Below are positions 1 to 11,199 of a stretch of DNA of 64,000 nt, in pieces. The position numbers and the translations under genes were made by a program. Within the stretch, counting starts at the first letter, position 1. Each line of letters begins with the position of its first letter. This DNA is from Halicephalobus mephisto (lineage: Eukaryota > Nematoda > Chromadorea > Rhabditida > Panagrolaimidae): positions 177,339-241,338 of the forward strand of contig SWDT01000032.1 in assembly GCA_009193035.1 (NCBI GenBank). Reading direction: 5' to 3'. The notes under the pieces are model-generated. The model was not told where the DNA came from and did no database searches. It saw only the letters and a list, made by a program, of their open reading frames with translations.

Positions 1-160
1 TAAGAGTAGAACCGAGGTTCAGGACAGGGGCAGGGAAGGAATAGAGATGGAGTTAAGAAGTTACGGAACAGGGGAATTAGAAGGAATATAGAGTAGGGAG
101 ACTGAGAAAAAACGATACAGTACGAGAAAAGATGAGGAGACATAATGGACGATTCTTCAG

Positions 161-3100
161 TCCGAAGCAGCTTTCATGTTCGATGCAGTCTTCCTGGCTG
201 CTCATTCGGTGTTCAACATGTCCCAACTGTACGCCATCAGGAATGACGTCCATTTCGCGAGATGCCGGTCGATGATGTCTGCCCATGTTCCGTTCCACTA
301 CGGAAACAAACTTGTCGAGCACATTAAAAATACCGTAAGTTCATTTTCGAAAATTATTTATATTTCGAGTTAACTTTGTCCAAGAGTGTCTTCTTAAATC
401 TGGGAAATTGGTACTTGATCTGTGACTTTCAAAGAGTAAATTCATAGTTAACTTTCGAAATACTTCTAAAAAAGTAATTTTAAGAGTTATAGAACATTAA
501 AATCGTGATTTTCATATATGAGTTCTTTGAATATAAAATTTGAAAATCAACAAGAACCTTCCAAGATATAAATTTCGATTTAGGATAATTTTTATAAAAA
601 ATTAATATTATATTTATTTTCTAAATCCTTCTAAACAACATTGAAGGGTTATAAAATGTTAAAAATCGTGATTTTCATATATGAGTTCTTCGAATATAAA
701 CTTGAAAATCAACAAGAATCTTCCAAGATATAAATTTCGATTTAGAATCATTTTTATAAAAAGTTTATATTATATTTATTTTCTAAATCCTTCTAAACAA
801 TATTGAAGGGTTATAGGACATTAAAATCGTGATTTTCATATATGAATTTCTCAAAATTCGGATTTTTAAAATCATTCACAAATGATTCAGTATACCAATT
901 TTGATTTTAAAGAATTTCTATAAAAAATTTTAATTTATCTAATCTAAAAGTTGTATTATTCTCAAGATTTCCAAAAATAGATTTTTATTTTTTCAAATAA
1001 AAATTAAATTTTAGACGATCCATGGACTGACGGGAGATTTGAGTCGAGTAAATCCTAAAAACGTCCATGGAAATTTCTCTTTGCGAATTAATTTACTGGG
1101 ATATTCCGGAAACATCGATGACGTAAGTTTTAAAATCGTTGTTGTGAAAATTATGATTTCCACAAAATGGTCCCGAAACGAATTTTGGGAAGTTTTCTGA
1201 AATTGGAATGGCTTATAGTGGTTATTTCGTAATTTTCCAAAATCTTAAAACAGTTCATGAGTTTCATCACGAAATGGTCCCGAAACGAATTTTTAAAGGT
1301 TTTTAAAAACTATAGTACCCTTGATAAGAGTTATTTCGTAATTTTATAGAATTTCGAAATGGGTCATGCTGTTGCGGAAAATAAAAAATTTTGTTACGAA
1401 ATAGTCCCGGCGCGAATTCTAGGATTTTTGGAAATATTTCGTGACAGTTATTTCGTAATCTTAAGAATTTCGAAATGAATCACTGTTACGGAAAATAAAA
1501 AACATTGTTACGAAATAGTTTTGGGACGAATTTTTAGGAATTTCCAGGAAGTACGGTAGTCAAAAATTTTAGTTTTGAATTATTTCGTAATTTTGGAAAA
1601 TTCCGAAATTAATTTTTTAAATTTCTTCTTAGATAGGTTCGGAAACTTTTAGATTACGGTACATACCCTTCTATCACACTTCTAGGGTTAATTCTTTATA
1701 TATGGAAATATTTTTAAAAAATTATAATTGGCACTACAGTATCCTATTGAAGACAAGTCCTCCGTTTTACAGAAATTGAAAATCACAATTCGAGGTTGAA
1801 ATTGGGGTTTTTCGTGGTAGGAGAACCTCAGAAGTCAAATTTGAATTCCAATTTTAAGATCTATCAATTTGAGTAAAATCAGTCTTTGAAATGAGAAAAC
1901 TTAAATGCCGTCTCAGCACGAAAAATTCAAATTTCAGTTTTCAACTTTGATAAGATGAAACATAGTATTATCAAAGTTGAAGATCACAATTCGAGGTCAA
2001 AATTGGGGCTTTTCGTGGTAGGATAGATTCAGTCATGTTTGAGTTCGAAAATTCGGATTTTAAAGTCTATTAATTTGAGTAAAATCAGTCTTTCAAATAA
2101 CAAAAATTCATGATTCTTAACAAAAATCCAAATTTCGACCTCGAATGCTGATTTCCAATTCTGATGAAACGGAGTACGGTATTTTGAAAGTTGGAAATCA
2201 GAATTTGCGGTCGAAGTTTGGACTTTTCGTGTTACGGTAAATTAGGAATTTTCCTTATTCCAAAAAACTTGTTTTTTTCTTACGTAATTTGATACAACCT
2301 GATATCTGGATATTCTATATCCAAACTTGGTCTTCGAGTTGTGTTCCAGCGCGAAAAGTCCGAATTTCGACCTCGAACTCTGATTTCCAATTCTGATGAA
2401 AACGGAACAAATTTTGTTTTTGTTGTATCCGTCACGCCGATTGACCCACGTCTGAATGAGGAGGAAAAATAGTATAGAAAAGGTTTATTAAATAAATGCC
2501 TTAGGCACAGTACAAAGAAACCCTATGTCGAAATCGACATTAACAAACAACTCAACTTCCTGCCAAGAGGAACTGTATGTCCTCTTGTCGGTGCTCAGAC
2601 AATCCGTTCGGGACCAAACGTTCTTTATTGATACTAAAGCAATCCGTTCGGGACCAACCACTCTTTATTGATACTAAGGCAATCCGTTCGGGACTAAGTG
2701 CTCTTTATTGATACTAGGACAATCCGTTCGGGACTAAGTGCTCTTTATTGATATTAAGGCAATCCGTTCGGGACCAAGCGTTCCCGGTTGGTTGCGCTTT
2801 CCATTGAGGCTGGGTTCCCGATCCAACAGTTTTTATTTTTAAATGATTCCAGATCGGATTCTGGGAATCGAAATCGGACGTGAATGTCAACATGTCCAGT
2901 GACTCCCATGCCCAACTCCAGCACAACGTCCAGGTTTCGGACGAGCTGAAGCCCCACTTCAAAGTCACGACGATCATGGAGAGACCCTACGTGATGTTGA
3001 AGAAAAATCACTTTGAATTGAACGAAAATAATCAATTTGAAGGATTTTGTATCGATCTTTTGGAAGAATTAAGCAGAGATTTGGGATTCACCTACAGTAT

Positions 3101-4485
3101 CCATGTTGTTAGAGACAACAAATACGGTAATGACGTGTACGGTAACGGCACCTGGGACGGCATGATCGGGGAGATCCTCAACGGCGAAGCAGACATGGCC
3201 GTGGCTCCGTTTACAGTAAACTTCAGAAGAGCAGAAGTAGTGGATTTCACGAAGCCGTTCCTGTCCCTAGGGATAAGTATCCTCTTCAAAATCCCCACCG
3301 ACCATCAGCCAGATTTATTTTCGTTTTTGAATCCGCTTTCTTTGGAAATTTGGTTCTGGATTCTGATGTCAATCATAGGGGTTACTGTAGGCATGTACAT
3401 CGCCGCCAGAATCACCCCTTATGAATGGAATCTGAATTTTTCTTGTTGTACTGCTCATCAACCCCATCCTGCGGCGGAGTACTCAAATCCAGAAGTACCC
3501 ATTCAACTATCAAACAATTACAGTTTCTACAATACAGTATGGTACGTACTATCAACAATGCTAAAAGGCGGTTGTGATTTCGGTCCCAGAGCGGTCTCAA
3601 CACGACTACTCGGAGGGACCTGGTGGTTCTTCACTCTCGTCCTCGTCTCTGCCTACACCGCAAACCTAGCAGCAGTACTGACAGTTTCGAAACCCCACAT
3701 CCCAATCAGAAACCTAGACGACCTAGCAAACCAATCAACCATATCCTACGGCACTATAAAAGGAGGTTCAACAATGCAATTTTTCCAAGAAAGTAAAATC
3801 CCAAGTCACGTAAAAATGTGGAATTACATGAAAAAAAGGGACGTTTTCGTAGGATCCAACAGAGAAGGGGTCCAAAGGGTCATGAACGGGGATTATGCTT
3901 ACTTGATGGAGTCCACTTCACTAGAGTACGAAGTCCAACAAAACTGTAATCTAACCCAAATCGGAGGTGTTCTTGGATCCAAAGGTTACGGTATCGCCCT
4001 CCAGAAACATTCCGAATGGACAGACAGAATCTCCCGTCAGCTTCTACTTTACCAAAAAAGAGGAATAATCGAAATGAAAAAACAAAAATGGTGGAGATCA
4101 ACGTAAGTAATTTTAAAGTTCCCCAAAAATAAACTCAAAAATTCCAGTGGAACACCTTGTTCAGGAGTCGGATCAACACTAAAACAAGATCATATCTCCC
4201 TCAATTTCTACAATATATCCGGACTTTTCCTTACTCTCTTCATGGGCATTTTCGGAGCCATGCTTATCGTCGTCGGTGAATTTTGTGTCAGAGCTAGAGA
4301 ACTCTCCAAAACCCAAAATGTCTGAATTTCCAAATAAAACCAAACTATACCTTGATTAATTTCAGACCAGTTTCTTCCATGAGTTGATCCAAGAACTTCG
4401 TTTTGCCCTCCAACTAAACGACATCCAAGACCATCCGACCAGACAAGAGAGGAAAAAATCTATAATGATATCTGAAGTCACGTAA
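161..4485 (+). CDS. Kainate-type ionotropic glutamate receptor, 3' part
   Basis: Ligand-gated cation channel subunit of the synaptic plasma membrane. Exons are 161-334, 1015-1122, 2853-4102, 4148-4319 and 4366-4485; phases join at each junction and the 5' end lies outside the window. The first two exons are the end of the amino-terminal domain. The large exon holds ligand-binding half S1 (FEGFCIDLLEELSRDLGF, then FRRAEVVDFTKPF with the glutamate-contacting Arg), membrane segments M1 to M3, and half S2 (GSTMQFF, YLMESTSLEY with the binding Glu, QIGGVLGSKGYG). The fourth exon has M4 and the last is a short basic tail. Resemblance is strongest to vertebrate GluK subunits, for example the NCNLTQIGG block. 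The pore reads MLKGGCDFGPRA and the gate AYTANLAAVL, both off the usual consensus. The AAT|GTCTGA donor before the last exon is weak; reading through it stops after one codon, a possible shorter isoform. Confidence 0.9.
487..850. repeat. ~162-base tandem repeat in glutamate receptor intron
   Basis: The segment beginning CGTGATTTTCATATATGA recurs at about 504, 667 and 828, giving two full AT-rich units and a partial one. It lies in the intron 335-1014, which holds no other recognisable feature. Confidence 0.75.
1150..1625. repeat. Diverged tandem repeat with TATTTCGTAAT and GGTCCCGAAACGAA cores
   Basis: Four or five diverged units of roughly 110-130 bases alternate the cores TTATTTCGTAATTTT and GAAATGGTCCCGAAACGAAT. 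It belongs to the window-wide family of arrays with a CACGAA or AACGAA core. It lies in the long receptor intron 1123-2852. Confidence 0.6.
1740..2420 (+). repeat. Dispersed repeat, copy A (forward)
   Basis: Units of about 215 bases carry CACAATTCGAGGT, TTTTCGTGGTAGGA and AGTAAAATCAGTCTTT. The same sequence appears reverse-complemented at 9105-9535 inside the nicotinic receptor gene. Shorter related pieces occur near 19920, 31790-32250, 35640-36240 and at the right end of the window (63955-64000). Confidence 0.75.
2601..2785. repeat. 40-base minisatellite just upstream of a receptor exon
   Basis: AATCCGTTCGGGACYAA starts at 2601, 2641, 2681, 2721 and 2761, an exact 40-base period with four full units and a partial fifth. 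Each unit continues with CTTTATTGATACTA. The array ends about 70 bases before the 3' splice site of the main receptor exon at 2853. Confidence 0.9.
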
Positions 4486-4581
4486 AAGCAGTTTACAAAA
4501 TGGTTTCATCAATACGTCAGAGAAAAAAACGTTGTAAAACAAGTATAAGTTATATATTACGAATCCAATTCGTAACGGAAC

Positions 4582-4587
4582 AATAAA
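4582..4587 (+). promoter_or_regulatory. Polyadenylation signal AATAAA of the glutamate receptor
   Basis: An exact AATAAA lies 97 bases after the receptor stop codon. It is 53 bases before the end of the convergent smo-1 coding region, so the two 3' UTRs are very close and may overlap. Confidence 0.6.
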
Positions 4588-4639
4588 CACACCAGCGTAA
4601 ATGAGACCATAGACTCAAAGACCATCCACAGGATCGGCT

Positions 4640-4989
4640 TTAATGACCACCCAATTGCTCTTGGTAAACTTCAATGACATCATCTTCTTCCATTTCCAGA
4701 GTCTTCGGAGTATCTTCATCGCCAATACGTCTGCCATCGAAGAGGAAGCGAAGCGAGTTGATGTTCACTCCAGTTCTTTCGGCATAAGATTTCTTCAGCT
4801 TGGCCATGCTCGTTCCATATTTCACACGAAAGTGAACTTCATTAGAATCCTGAAATTTGTAAACTCACGTTGGAGTATTTTGTAAAGATCACAAACCTGT
4901 CCTACGACTTTCAGCTTGATGTAGTCCTGAGCTTGATTTCCTCCGCCACCGCCTTCGGCGTTATTCTGCTGCTGTTCATTGTCAGACAT
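4640..4989 (-). CDS. smo-1: SUMO, small ubiquitin-like modifier
   Basis: Ubiquitin-fold modifier conjugated to lysines by the E1/UBC9 pathway; it controls chromatin, transcription and nuclear transport. Two exons, 4897-4989 and 4640-4849, encode 100 residues, the usual SUMO length. The N-terminus is flexible and Gln/Asn/Gly-rich ([11 protein letters not shown]). The fold then follows with YIKLKVVGQ, the conserved core [28 protein letters not shown], and the acidic helix region [20 protein letters not shown]. The chain ends EQLGGH: a GG pair followed by one residue, so a SUMO protease must remove the final His to expose the conjugating Gly. The start is the ATG at 4989. A TTTCCAG acceptor at about 5023 upstream could be a spliced-leader site. 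The gene is convergent with the glutamate receptor and divergent from the nicotinic receptor. Confidence 0.96.
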
Positions 4990-5575
4990 CTTACGTGAAA
5001 CACAGAGTAAATCGACCACAACCTGGAAATACTGAATGAGCCGAAATAAATTTCACAATTCTCGTGATGCGGAATTACGGACGAACACGAAACGCACACG
5101 CATGCTTTTTGTAAGAAATTTTATCGATTTTGTAAGGGGCAGGGGGAAACAGCCCGCAATGTGCATAACAGACATGGAAATGGCGCGTTCCTTCCATTTG
5201 TCCAACAACTGAGTATGTCTCAGCTGGCGAACAGTTGGCGGGAAATTCAAAATGAATAAATACACAAGCTCTAAACCAGAAACACGGATGCAAAGCGGTC
5301 AAAGATTTACTCGTTGAGGAACTGGTGATGGAAAATGTATCAGACAACTGCGCAGAAAATGTCGAGAGTTTACCGATCCTTGTGCTGAGACAGCTTGAAG
5401 CAAATCCGCAAGTACATCGACTAAAGCTCAAGGAAAAAGAAGAATACCTATGCGCGAAAGTAGGACTTGGATAAAGCCCAATATTTAGTCTAAAGTGCGA
5501 GTGGCAGCTAAATTCTAATGTACCGTCGATGATATGGAGTCCCGGACATCGCCGCTGTGAGCCCAACAACCAACG
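4990..5575. promoter_or_regulatory. Shared upstream region of smo-1 and the nicotinic receptor gene
   Basis: This 586-base segment separates two divergent genes, smo-1 (-) and the acetylcholine receptor subunit (+). It is less AT-rich than the introns and lacks their tandem arrays. It carries a 164-codon open frame on the minus strand with no recognisable similarity, probably chance. A bidirectional promoter is inferred from position only; I could not identify specific factor sites. Confidence 0.45.
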
Positions 5576-8500
5576 ATGGCGACAGCGGCACGTTGGATTC
5601 TCGTTCTAGGCTTGTTGCTTTGTATCGGATCAACGGAGAGTAGCAAAGCGGAAAGTAATCTTTACCGGTAAGCAGTAGTCGATATATGGGTTTTGGAGGT
5701 TTAAATTTTAGGGACTTGCTGGCGAATTACAGCAGTTTAGTCAGGCCAGTAAGGAACAGCACGCAGAAATTAAGGGTAGCAGTACGGTTTTTCCTCCAAC
5801 AAATCGTCGATGTGGTAAGTAATGAAAGAAAAAAGTGGAAAAATTAGGGAATAAGAAAAATAGTAAAAAACGCGAGGAAAACGAAACTGGTGTTCCAAAC
5901 GGATACAAGAGCGTTCATCAGACAATCGTTTCAGGACGAAAAGAACCAAGTCATCGAGCTCAACGCTTGGCTGAAATACGTGAGTTTTCAATTTCCGAAG
6001 TTTTTAGGATTTACTAAAATTAGGTAAAATTTAAGTTTTCAAAATTTCCTTAAAATCTGAAATTTCCGAAATTTTAAAAAATTCAATATTTTTTAACAAA
6101 GATATTTAACCTAAAATTTCCGAAGTTTTTAGAATTTCCTAAAATTAGGCAAAAATTAAATTTTCAAAATTTTTAGGATTTTGTAAAATTTAAATAATTT
6201 TTAGGATTTTAGTGATTTATAAACATTTTAATAATTTTTAAAATTTTGTAAGAATTTCAAAATCTTTGAAAATTTCTGACATTTTTAGAATTTAATAAGT
6301 AATTTAAAAATCATTCAAAATTCGTGTCGAGACAATTTCGTGAAAGCAATTTTTTATGGTAATTTTAATTTTTTTAAAAACTTCGAAAAACTTGTAAAAA
6401 GTAATTTTTTAAATAACATGATTAATACGGTAATTTACTTTGTAATTTCAATATTTAATTAATTAATTGGAATTTTCAGATTTGGTTCGATTATCGACTG
6501 AAATGGAAACCAGAAAATTACGAAGACATCACTAGCGTGAGATTTTCCGGAGCTGATAATATTATATTCCAGCCAGATGTGTATTTATACAATAGTGCTG
6601 ACAAATCCTTCGATTCCACCTACAAAAGTAACTTGGTCGTCTATCACACTGGAGAAGTCAACTGGATCCCTCCGGGGATATTCCGAGCCAGTTGCCGACT
6701 GGACATCACCTATTTTCCTTTCGACGATCAGTCTTGTTTTTTAAAATTCGGATCCTGGACCTACCATGGATTCGCTCTGGATCTCCAACTGGATGTCGAT
6801 CCAGGAAGCGGTAAGTCGATTTAATTAGTCCACATGCAAACTATTTCATATATTAATTCCTTCACTTATCAATTTTTCATATATCAATTCCTTCACATAT
6901 CAATTTTTCATATATTAATTCCTTCACGTATCAATTTTCCATATATCAATTCCTTCATTTATCAATTTTTCATATATCAATTCCTTCACTTGTCAATTTT
7001 TCATATATCAATTCCTTCACATATCAATTTTTCATATATCAATTCATTCACTTGTCAATTTTTCATATATCAATTCCTTCACTTGTCAATTTTTCATATA
7101 TCAATTTTCTATATATCGACTAATTTGTATGTTAATTTCCTGTATATGGATTTCCTCATACATAAACTATTTCACGTATTAACTTCTCACATATTAACTT
7201 TCCATATATCAGTGTTTTCATATATGAACTACTTCATATGTCAATTGCTTTTAGAACCCTCGATGGACTTGTCGACTTACATTCCGAACGGCGAATGGAT
7301 TCTGAAGAGCGCTCCGGCCGTGAGAGATGAACACTACTACAAGTGCTGTCCGGAACCTTACCCTACTGTGAAGTTCTATCTGAATATTCGAAGACGAACT
7401 TTGTTTTATTTCTTCAACCTCATTCTGCCTTCCTTGTTGATCTCAACAATGACTTTACTCGGATTTTGTTTGCCTGCTCACGATATGGCCGAGAAAATTG
7501 GATTTCGTAAGTTTTTTGAGTAAAATTAAAATTTTCTAAAATTCGGTGGAAATTTCCAGAATTATTTGAAATCGAAAAAATCCCAAAAATTCGTGCTGGG
7601 ACAAATTCCTAAAAAAGTTGATTTTTTTAATGGTGATTCCGAAGATTTCTATAAAGTTCCAAAAATCTGTTTTGTGACTGATATCTGGGAACAGACCAAA
7701 AAAGTTCGAAAAGTCGTGTCAGGACCAGTTCGTAAAAAACTGATTTTTTAAATTGTGTAATTTTGAACCTAATTAGTGAAATTGAGAATTCTGAAGATTT
7801 TAAAAATTTCGAAAATTCGTGTCAGGACCAGTTTGTAAAAAACTGATTTTTTTAATAAGATGATTTACGTTTTCAGAAACGACGATTCTTCTTTCGGTTT
7901 GTTTCTTCCTGACAGTTGTGAGTGAAATGACACCTCCGACTTCTGATTCCATTCCTCTTCTGGCCGTGTTTTTCTCGACTCAGACCGTAATCGTGGCCAT
8001 TTCTACTGCTTTTACGATCGTCGTTTTGAATCTCAGATATCGACAACCGACAAATCACAAAATGGGGAAAATTTTTCAACAAGTTTTCCTTGTTTGGCTT
8101 CCTTGGCTTCTGATGATGAGACGACCGGAATATAAACAACTAAAAACAAAAGCGATAAAAATTAAGGATAAACAGATTTTGGAAGATGAATGTGTTCAAT
8201 GCATCGGAATCGACGTCCTCGAAGACGGCGAAGCTTACGTCTTCAAAGCCGCTGAGCAGATCTTCCAACCTGATCCTCTTTTTGCTAAAATCTACAGTAT
8301 GCCAAAAGAACAGCTAGGATTGGAAAGGAAAGTTGGAGAAGGCATTTTTCCAGTCAGGAGATGCGTGACGGTGAAGGAAAGACGAGGCCAACAATACGAA
8401 AGATACGTCCAGAAATGCATCGACATCCTCAGCGATCCAAGTGAGTTTTTTATTTTTATTATTTTACAAAAAAAACTCATTTCTAAAAATATTCTAATAA

Positions 8501-10661
8501 TTTCGACAATATCAAAAACAAAATTAAAAAAAAAACAAAAAAATTTTAAATTAAAGAAAATTCAGGAATCGTTGTTATTCCCTTTAGGACCACGAAAGTG
8601 AAAAAAATCATTACCAAGGCAGAATTATTAATTGCCAGTCTTGAAATGAAAAAACTGGTCAAAAAGTGAATGTTCTGGTTGTTTTTGGCAAACAGGTCCA
8701 GGAAGCCATTCGATGCATTACGAATTAGGACAGTTATTCCGTTTTCTTGAGGTGCAAGCCAGCGCGAGTCATTTTTGACAAATAATTTATTTTTATTAAT
8801 TACAAATTAGGCCAGTCATTCCTTTTTTTAAAATTCGAACTAAAATGAGTGAAAAAATAAATCTGGGAATTCAGTACTGAAATCCCTTTTTTACCTAAAA
8901 TTTAATTTTCTCGAAAATTCACGCTGAGAAAATTTCGCAATAATTCTCACTGGTGATCATATTATATGATTTGAAGTTTACGTCGAGAAAATCGAAAATC
9001 ACATGAATTGTCAGCAAAAATTCACTGATAAGACAAATAAGTCATTTCACTCGTGGAATAGCCAGTCAACAAAGGGAGAAGGTTCATCCGCAAGGGGTCC
9101 AGTACTCTGTTCTGCGTATTATCAGAATTGGAAATCAGCATTCGAAGTCGAAATTTGGATTTTTGTTAAGAACCATGAATTTTTGTTATTTGAAAGACTA
9201 ATTTTACTCAAATTAATAGACCTTAAAATCCGAATTTTCGAACTCAAACATGACTGAATCTATCCTACCACGAAAAGCCCCAATTTCAACCTTGCATTGT
9301 GATCTTCAACTTTGATAATACTATGTTTCATCTTATCAAAGTTGAAAACTGAAATTTGGATTTTTCGTGCTGAGACGGAATTCAAGTTTTCTCATTTCAA
9401 AGACTGATTTTACTCAAATTGATAGACCTTAAAATCCGAATTTTCGAACTCAAACATGACTGAATCTATCCTACCACGAAAAACCCCAATTTCAACCCCG
9501 AATTGTGATCTTCAACTTTGATAAAATACAACATTGTTTTTGTTGCAAATTTCGGTTGGATTAATCTCAAACTTGGGTAATTAAACTGCTGGATCGTGCA
9601 TTTGTCCATTTAGGTACAAATCCACACAGCGTTGGTCCTGAAGGGAAATACTCTGAGGCTCAACGGGGGGAATTACAATTCTACATTAATGGAAAATTAA
9701 GTAAATTGCGCAATAATTATTAGAGTTGTTTTGTATCTCGTGCTTCTGGGTCCAATAAATCAAGTTTTACTTTTTTCTCATCTCCACATGGACCAGAAAC
9801 CCCGCCATGATCTAACAATAAACTTTGTTAAGTTCACGACATAAGAAATTTATGATAAAAACGAAAACTATCGCCTTTAAACGAATAAAAAACGTTTTTC
9901 TTCGTCGACCGGGTAATTACCGTATTCACTACAGTTTTACCGAAGTTGACAATCGTAGTTCGAAGTCGAACTTTGGACTTTTCGTTCCAAGACAATATTT
10001 ACAGATTTTTGTATTTCAAATATTTATCTCAAATTGATGGAATTTGATATTGAATTTTTTCGGATTAAGAAGTTTCGTAATAATTGATACTTTTATTTAT
10101 AAAAATTCAATTTTTGAATTTCTGCGCAAAAACGAGTGAAAGCAAAAAAATGGAAAAACTGGCAAATGATTTTTTTACTTAAATTTTAGGAGTTTTTAGA
10201 ATTTAAAAATTTCATTTTTACAGAAAATTAAAAAAAATAATTATTATAAAATTATTCTAATTAAAATTTTTAAATTTTCGCATAAAAATAAATAGAAATA
10301 GAAAATTGGAAAAATTGGTAAATGATTTTTATTTTATTTAAATTTTAGGATTTAAGAAAAATAATTCTGAAATAATTTTTATTTTAAATTTTTTGTAAAA
10401 ATGAGATTATACGGATTTCTTGTAGCGAGCCCGGATTACGATGAAGCGACATTGGTGATTCTGAATTACTACAAACGGATCCATGGAAGACTGAAATACA
10501 TCAAAGAACGATTAAAACTCGAAGAAATGAGAGAAGACATGCGGGAAGATTACCGATTTGCTTCGATGGCTTTAGACAGATTGTGTTTGATCATGTTTTC
10601 GTTTTTTATCTCCCTTTGTATCTTGATTATTTTCGTTTCTCCTCCTTATCTCTATGCTTGA
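5576..10661 (+). CDS. Nicotinic acetylcholine receptor alpha-type subunit
   Basis: Cys-loop ligand-gated ion channel subunit of the plasma membrane. Exons 5576-5667, 5712-5814, 5935-5979, 6480-6810, 7255-7506, 7877-8440 and 10426-10661 join in phase to 540 residues. A signal peptide (WILVLGLLLCIG) opens the protein. The Cys loop is C152-x13-C166 (CRLDITYFPFDDQSC). Vicinal cysteines at 221-222 in YYKCCPEPYP mark an alpha, agonist-binding subunit. M1 to M3 run from about 238 to 322 (ILPSLLISTMTLLGF, ILLSVCFFLTVVSEM, VIVAISTAFTIVVLN), then a cytoplasmic loop of about 190 residues, and M4 near the C-terminus (CLIMFSFFISLCILIIF). SEMTPPTSDSIPLL after M2 suggests the ACR-16-like group of nematode subunits, but I cannot name the orthologue. 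Loop A has Phe (NIIFQPD) where Trp is common. AATAAA at 10713 follows the stop by about 50 bases. Confidence 0.93.
6843..7110. repeat. ~31-base minisatellite in nicotinic receptor intron 4
   Basis: About nine units of AATTCCTTCACTTGTC plus AATTTTTCATATATC are arranged head to tail in the intron 6811-7254. Further right the array decays into related CATATATYAA pieces. A 229-codon open frame crosses it and runs into exon 5, but only the part after 7255 is coding. Confidence 0.85.
7507..7876. repeat. Nicotinic receptor intron 5 with diverged ~120-base repeat
   Basis: Three diverged copies of TTCGTGTCAGGACCAGTT followed by GTAAAAAACTGATTTTT occupy about 7590-7860. The core is the reverse complement of the GGTCCTGACACGAA motif found elsewhere in the window. 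No coding sequence is seen. Confidence 0.55.
9105..9535 (-). repeat. Dispersed repeat, copy B (reverse)
   Basis: This block in nicotinic receptor intron 6 (8441-10425) is the reverse complement of about 1760-2190. It contains AAAGACTGATTTTACTC, CCTACCACGAAAA and two ~215-base units. Order and spacing match copy A closely, with scattered substitutions. Confidence 0.8.
9587..9818. mobile_element. Solo LTR, copy 1, with 5-base duplication
   Basis: The block begins TGCTGGATCG and ends GATCTAACAA, near-inverted termini of the LTR type. It is flanked by TAAAC on both sides (9582-9586 and 9819-9823). It is clearly less AT-rich than the surrounding intron. It aligns by eye with 60966-61195: AGCGTTGGTCC, GAAGGGAAATA, TTGCGCAATA, ATCTCGTGC and CTCTGGG occur in the same order. 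No internal retrotransposon genes remain, so this is a solo LTR. Family unknown. Confidence 0.7.
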
Positions 10662-10794
10662 AATTTTTGAGTTTATTCGGACCCAAAAGGCACAAAATTA
10701 AAGCTGGATGGAAATAAAGATATGAATACTCTGGATGAACGGAATGTTGAGGGCAGTGACCGGGAACCTGTCTCGAAAGGAATTGTCAATTTTG

Positions 10795-11045
10795 AATTTT
10801 TCCGAATTTCAAAATTTAGATGTTCTTCCAAATTTCGAAATTTAGATTTTCTTCCGAATTTCAAAATTTAGATGTTCTTTCGAATTTCGAAATTTAGATT
10901 TTCTTCCGAATTTCAAAATTTAGATTTTCTTCCGAATTTTGAAATTTAGATTTTCTTCCGAATTTCGAATTTTTCAAAATTTCGAAATTTAGATTTTCTT
11001 CCGAATTTTAAAATTCTGATTTTTTCCGAAATTTAAAATGTTGAA
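10795..11045. repeat. ~29-base repeat between two convergent genes
   Basis: Eight or so units of GAATTTCGAAATTTAGATTTTCTTCC fill the space between the nicotinic receptor stop and the neurexin-like gene stop. Apart from the receptor AATAAA at 10713, I see nothing else in 10662-11199. Confidence 0.8.
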
Positions 11046-11199
11046 TTTCTAAATTCTAAGAGATTTAAAATTTTGAATTTTTTCGAATTTGTTTAAAATT
11101 AAAAATTTGAGATCGAAGTTGTTTGAATTTAGAAATTTGAATTAAATTGTTTTGAATTTGAAATTATTGGAAAACTTCGAAAATCGACAATTTTGGGGG

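Noticed and set aside
5075..5569. 164-codon minus-strand frame between smo-1 and the nicotinic receptor
   Set aside because: No recognisable domain, biased Ser/Phe/Cys composition, and position in a divergent promoter region suggest a chance frame.
6834..7523. 229-codon frame with repeated FHISIPSHINF-type peptides
   Set aside because: The first two thirds translate a 31-base minisatellite in an intron; only the part from 7255 is a real receptor exon.
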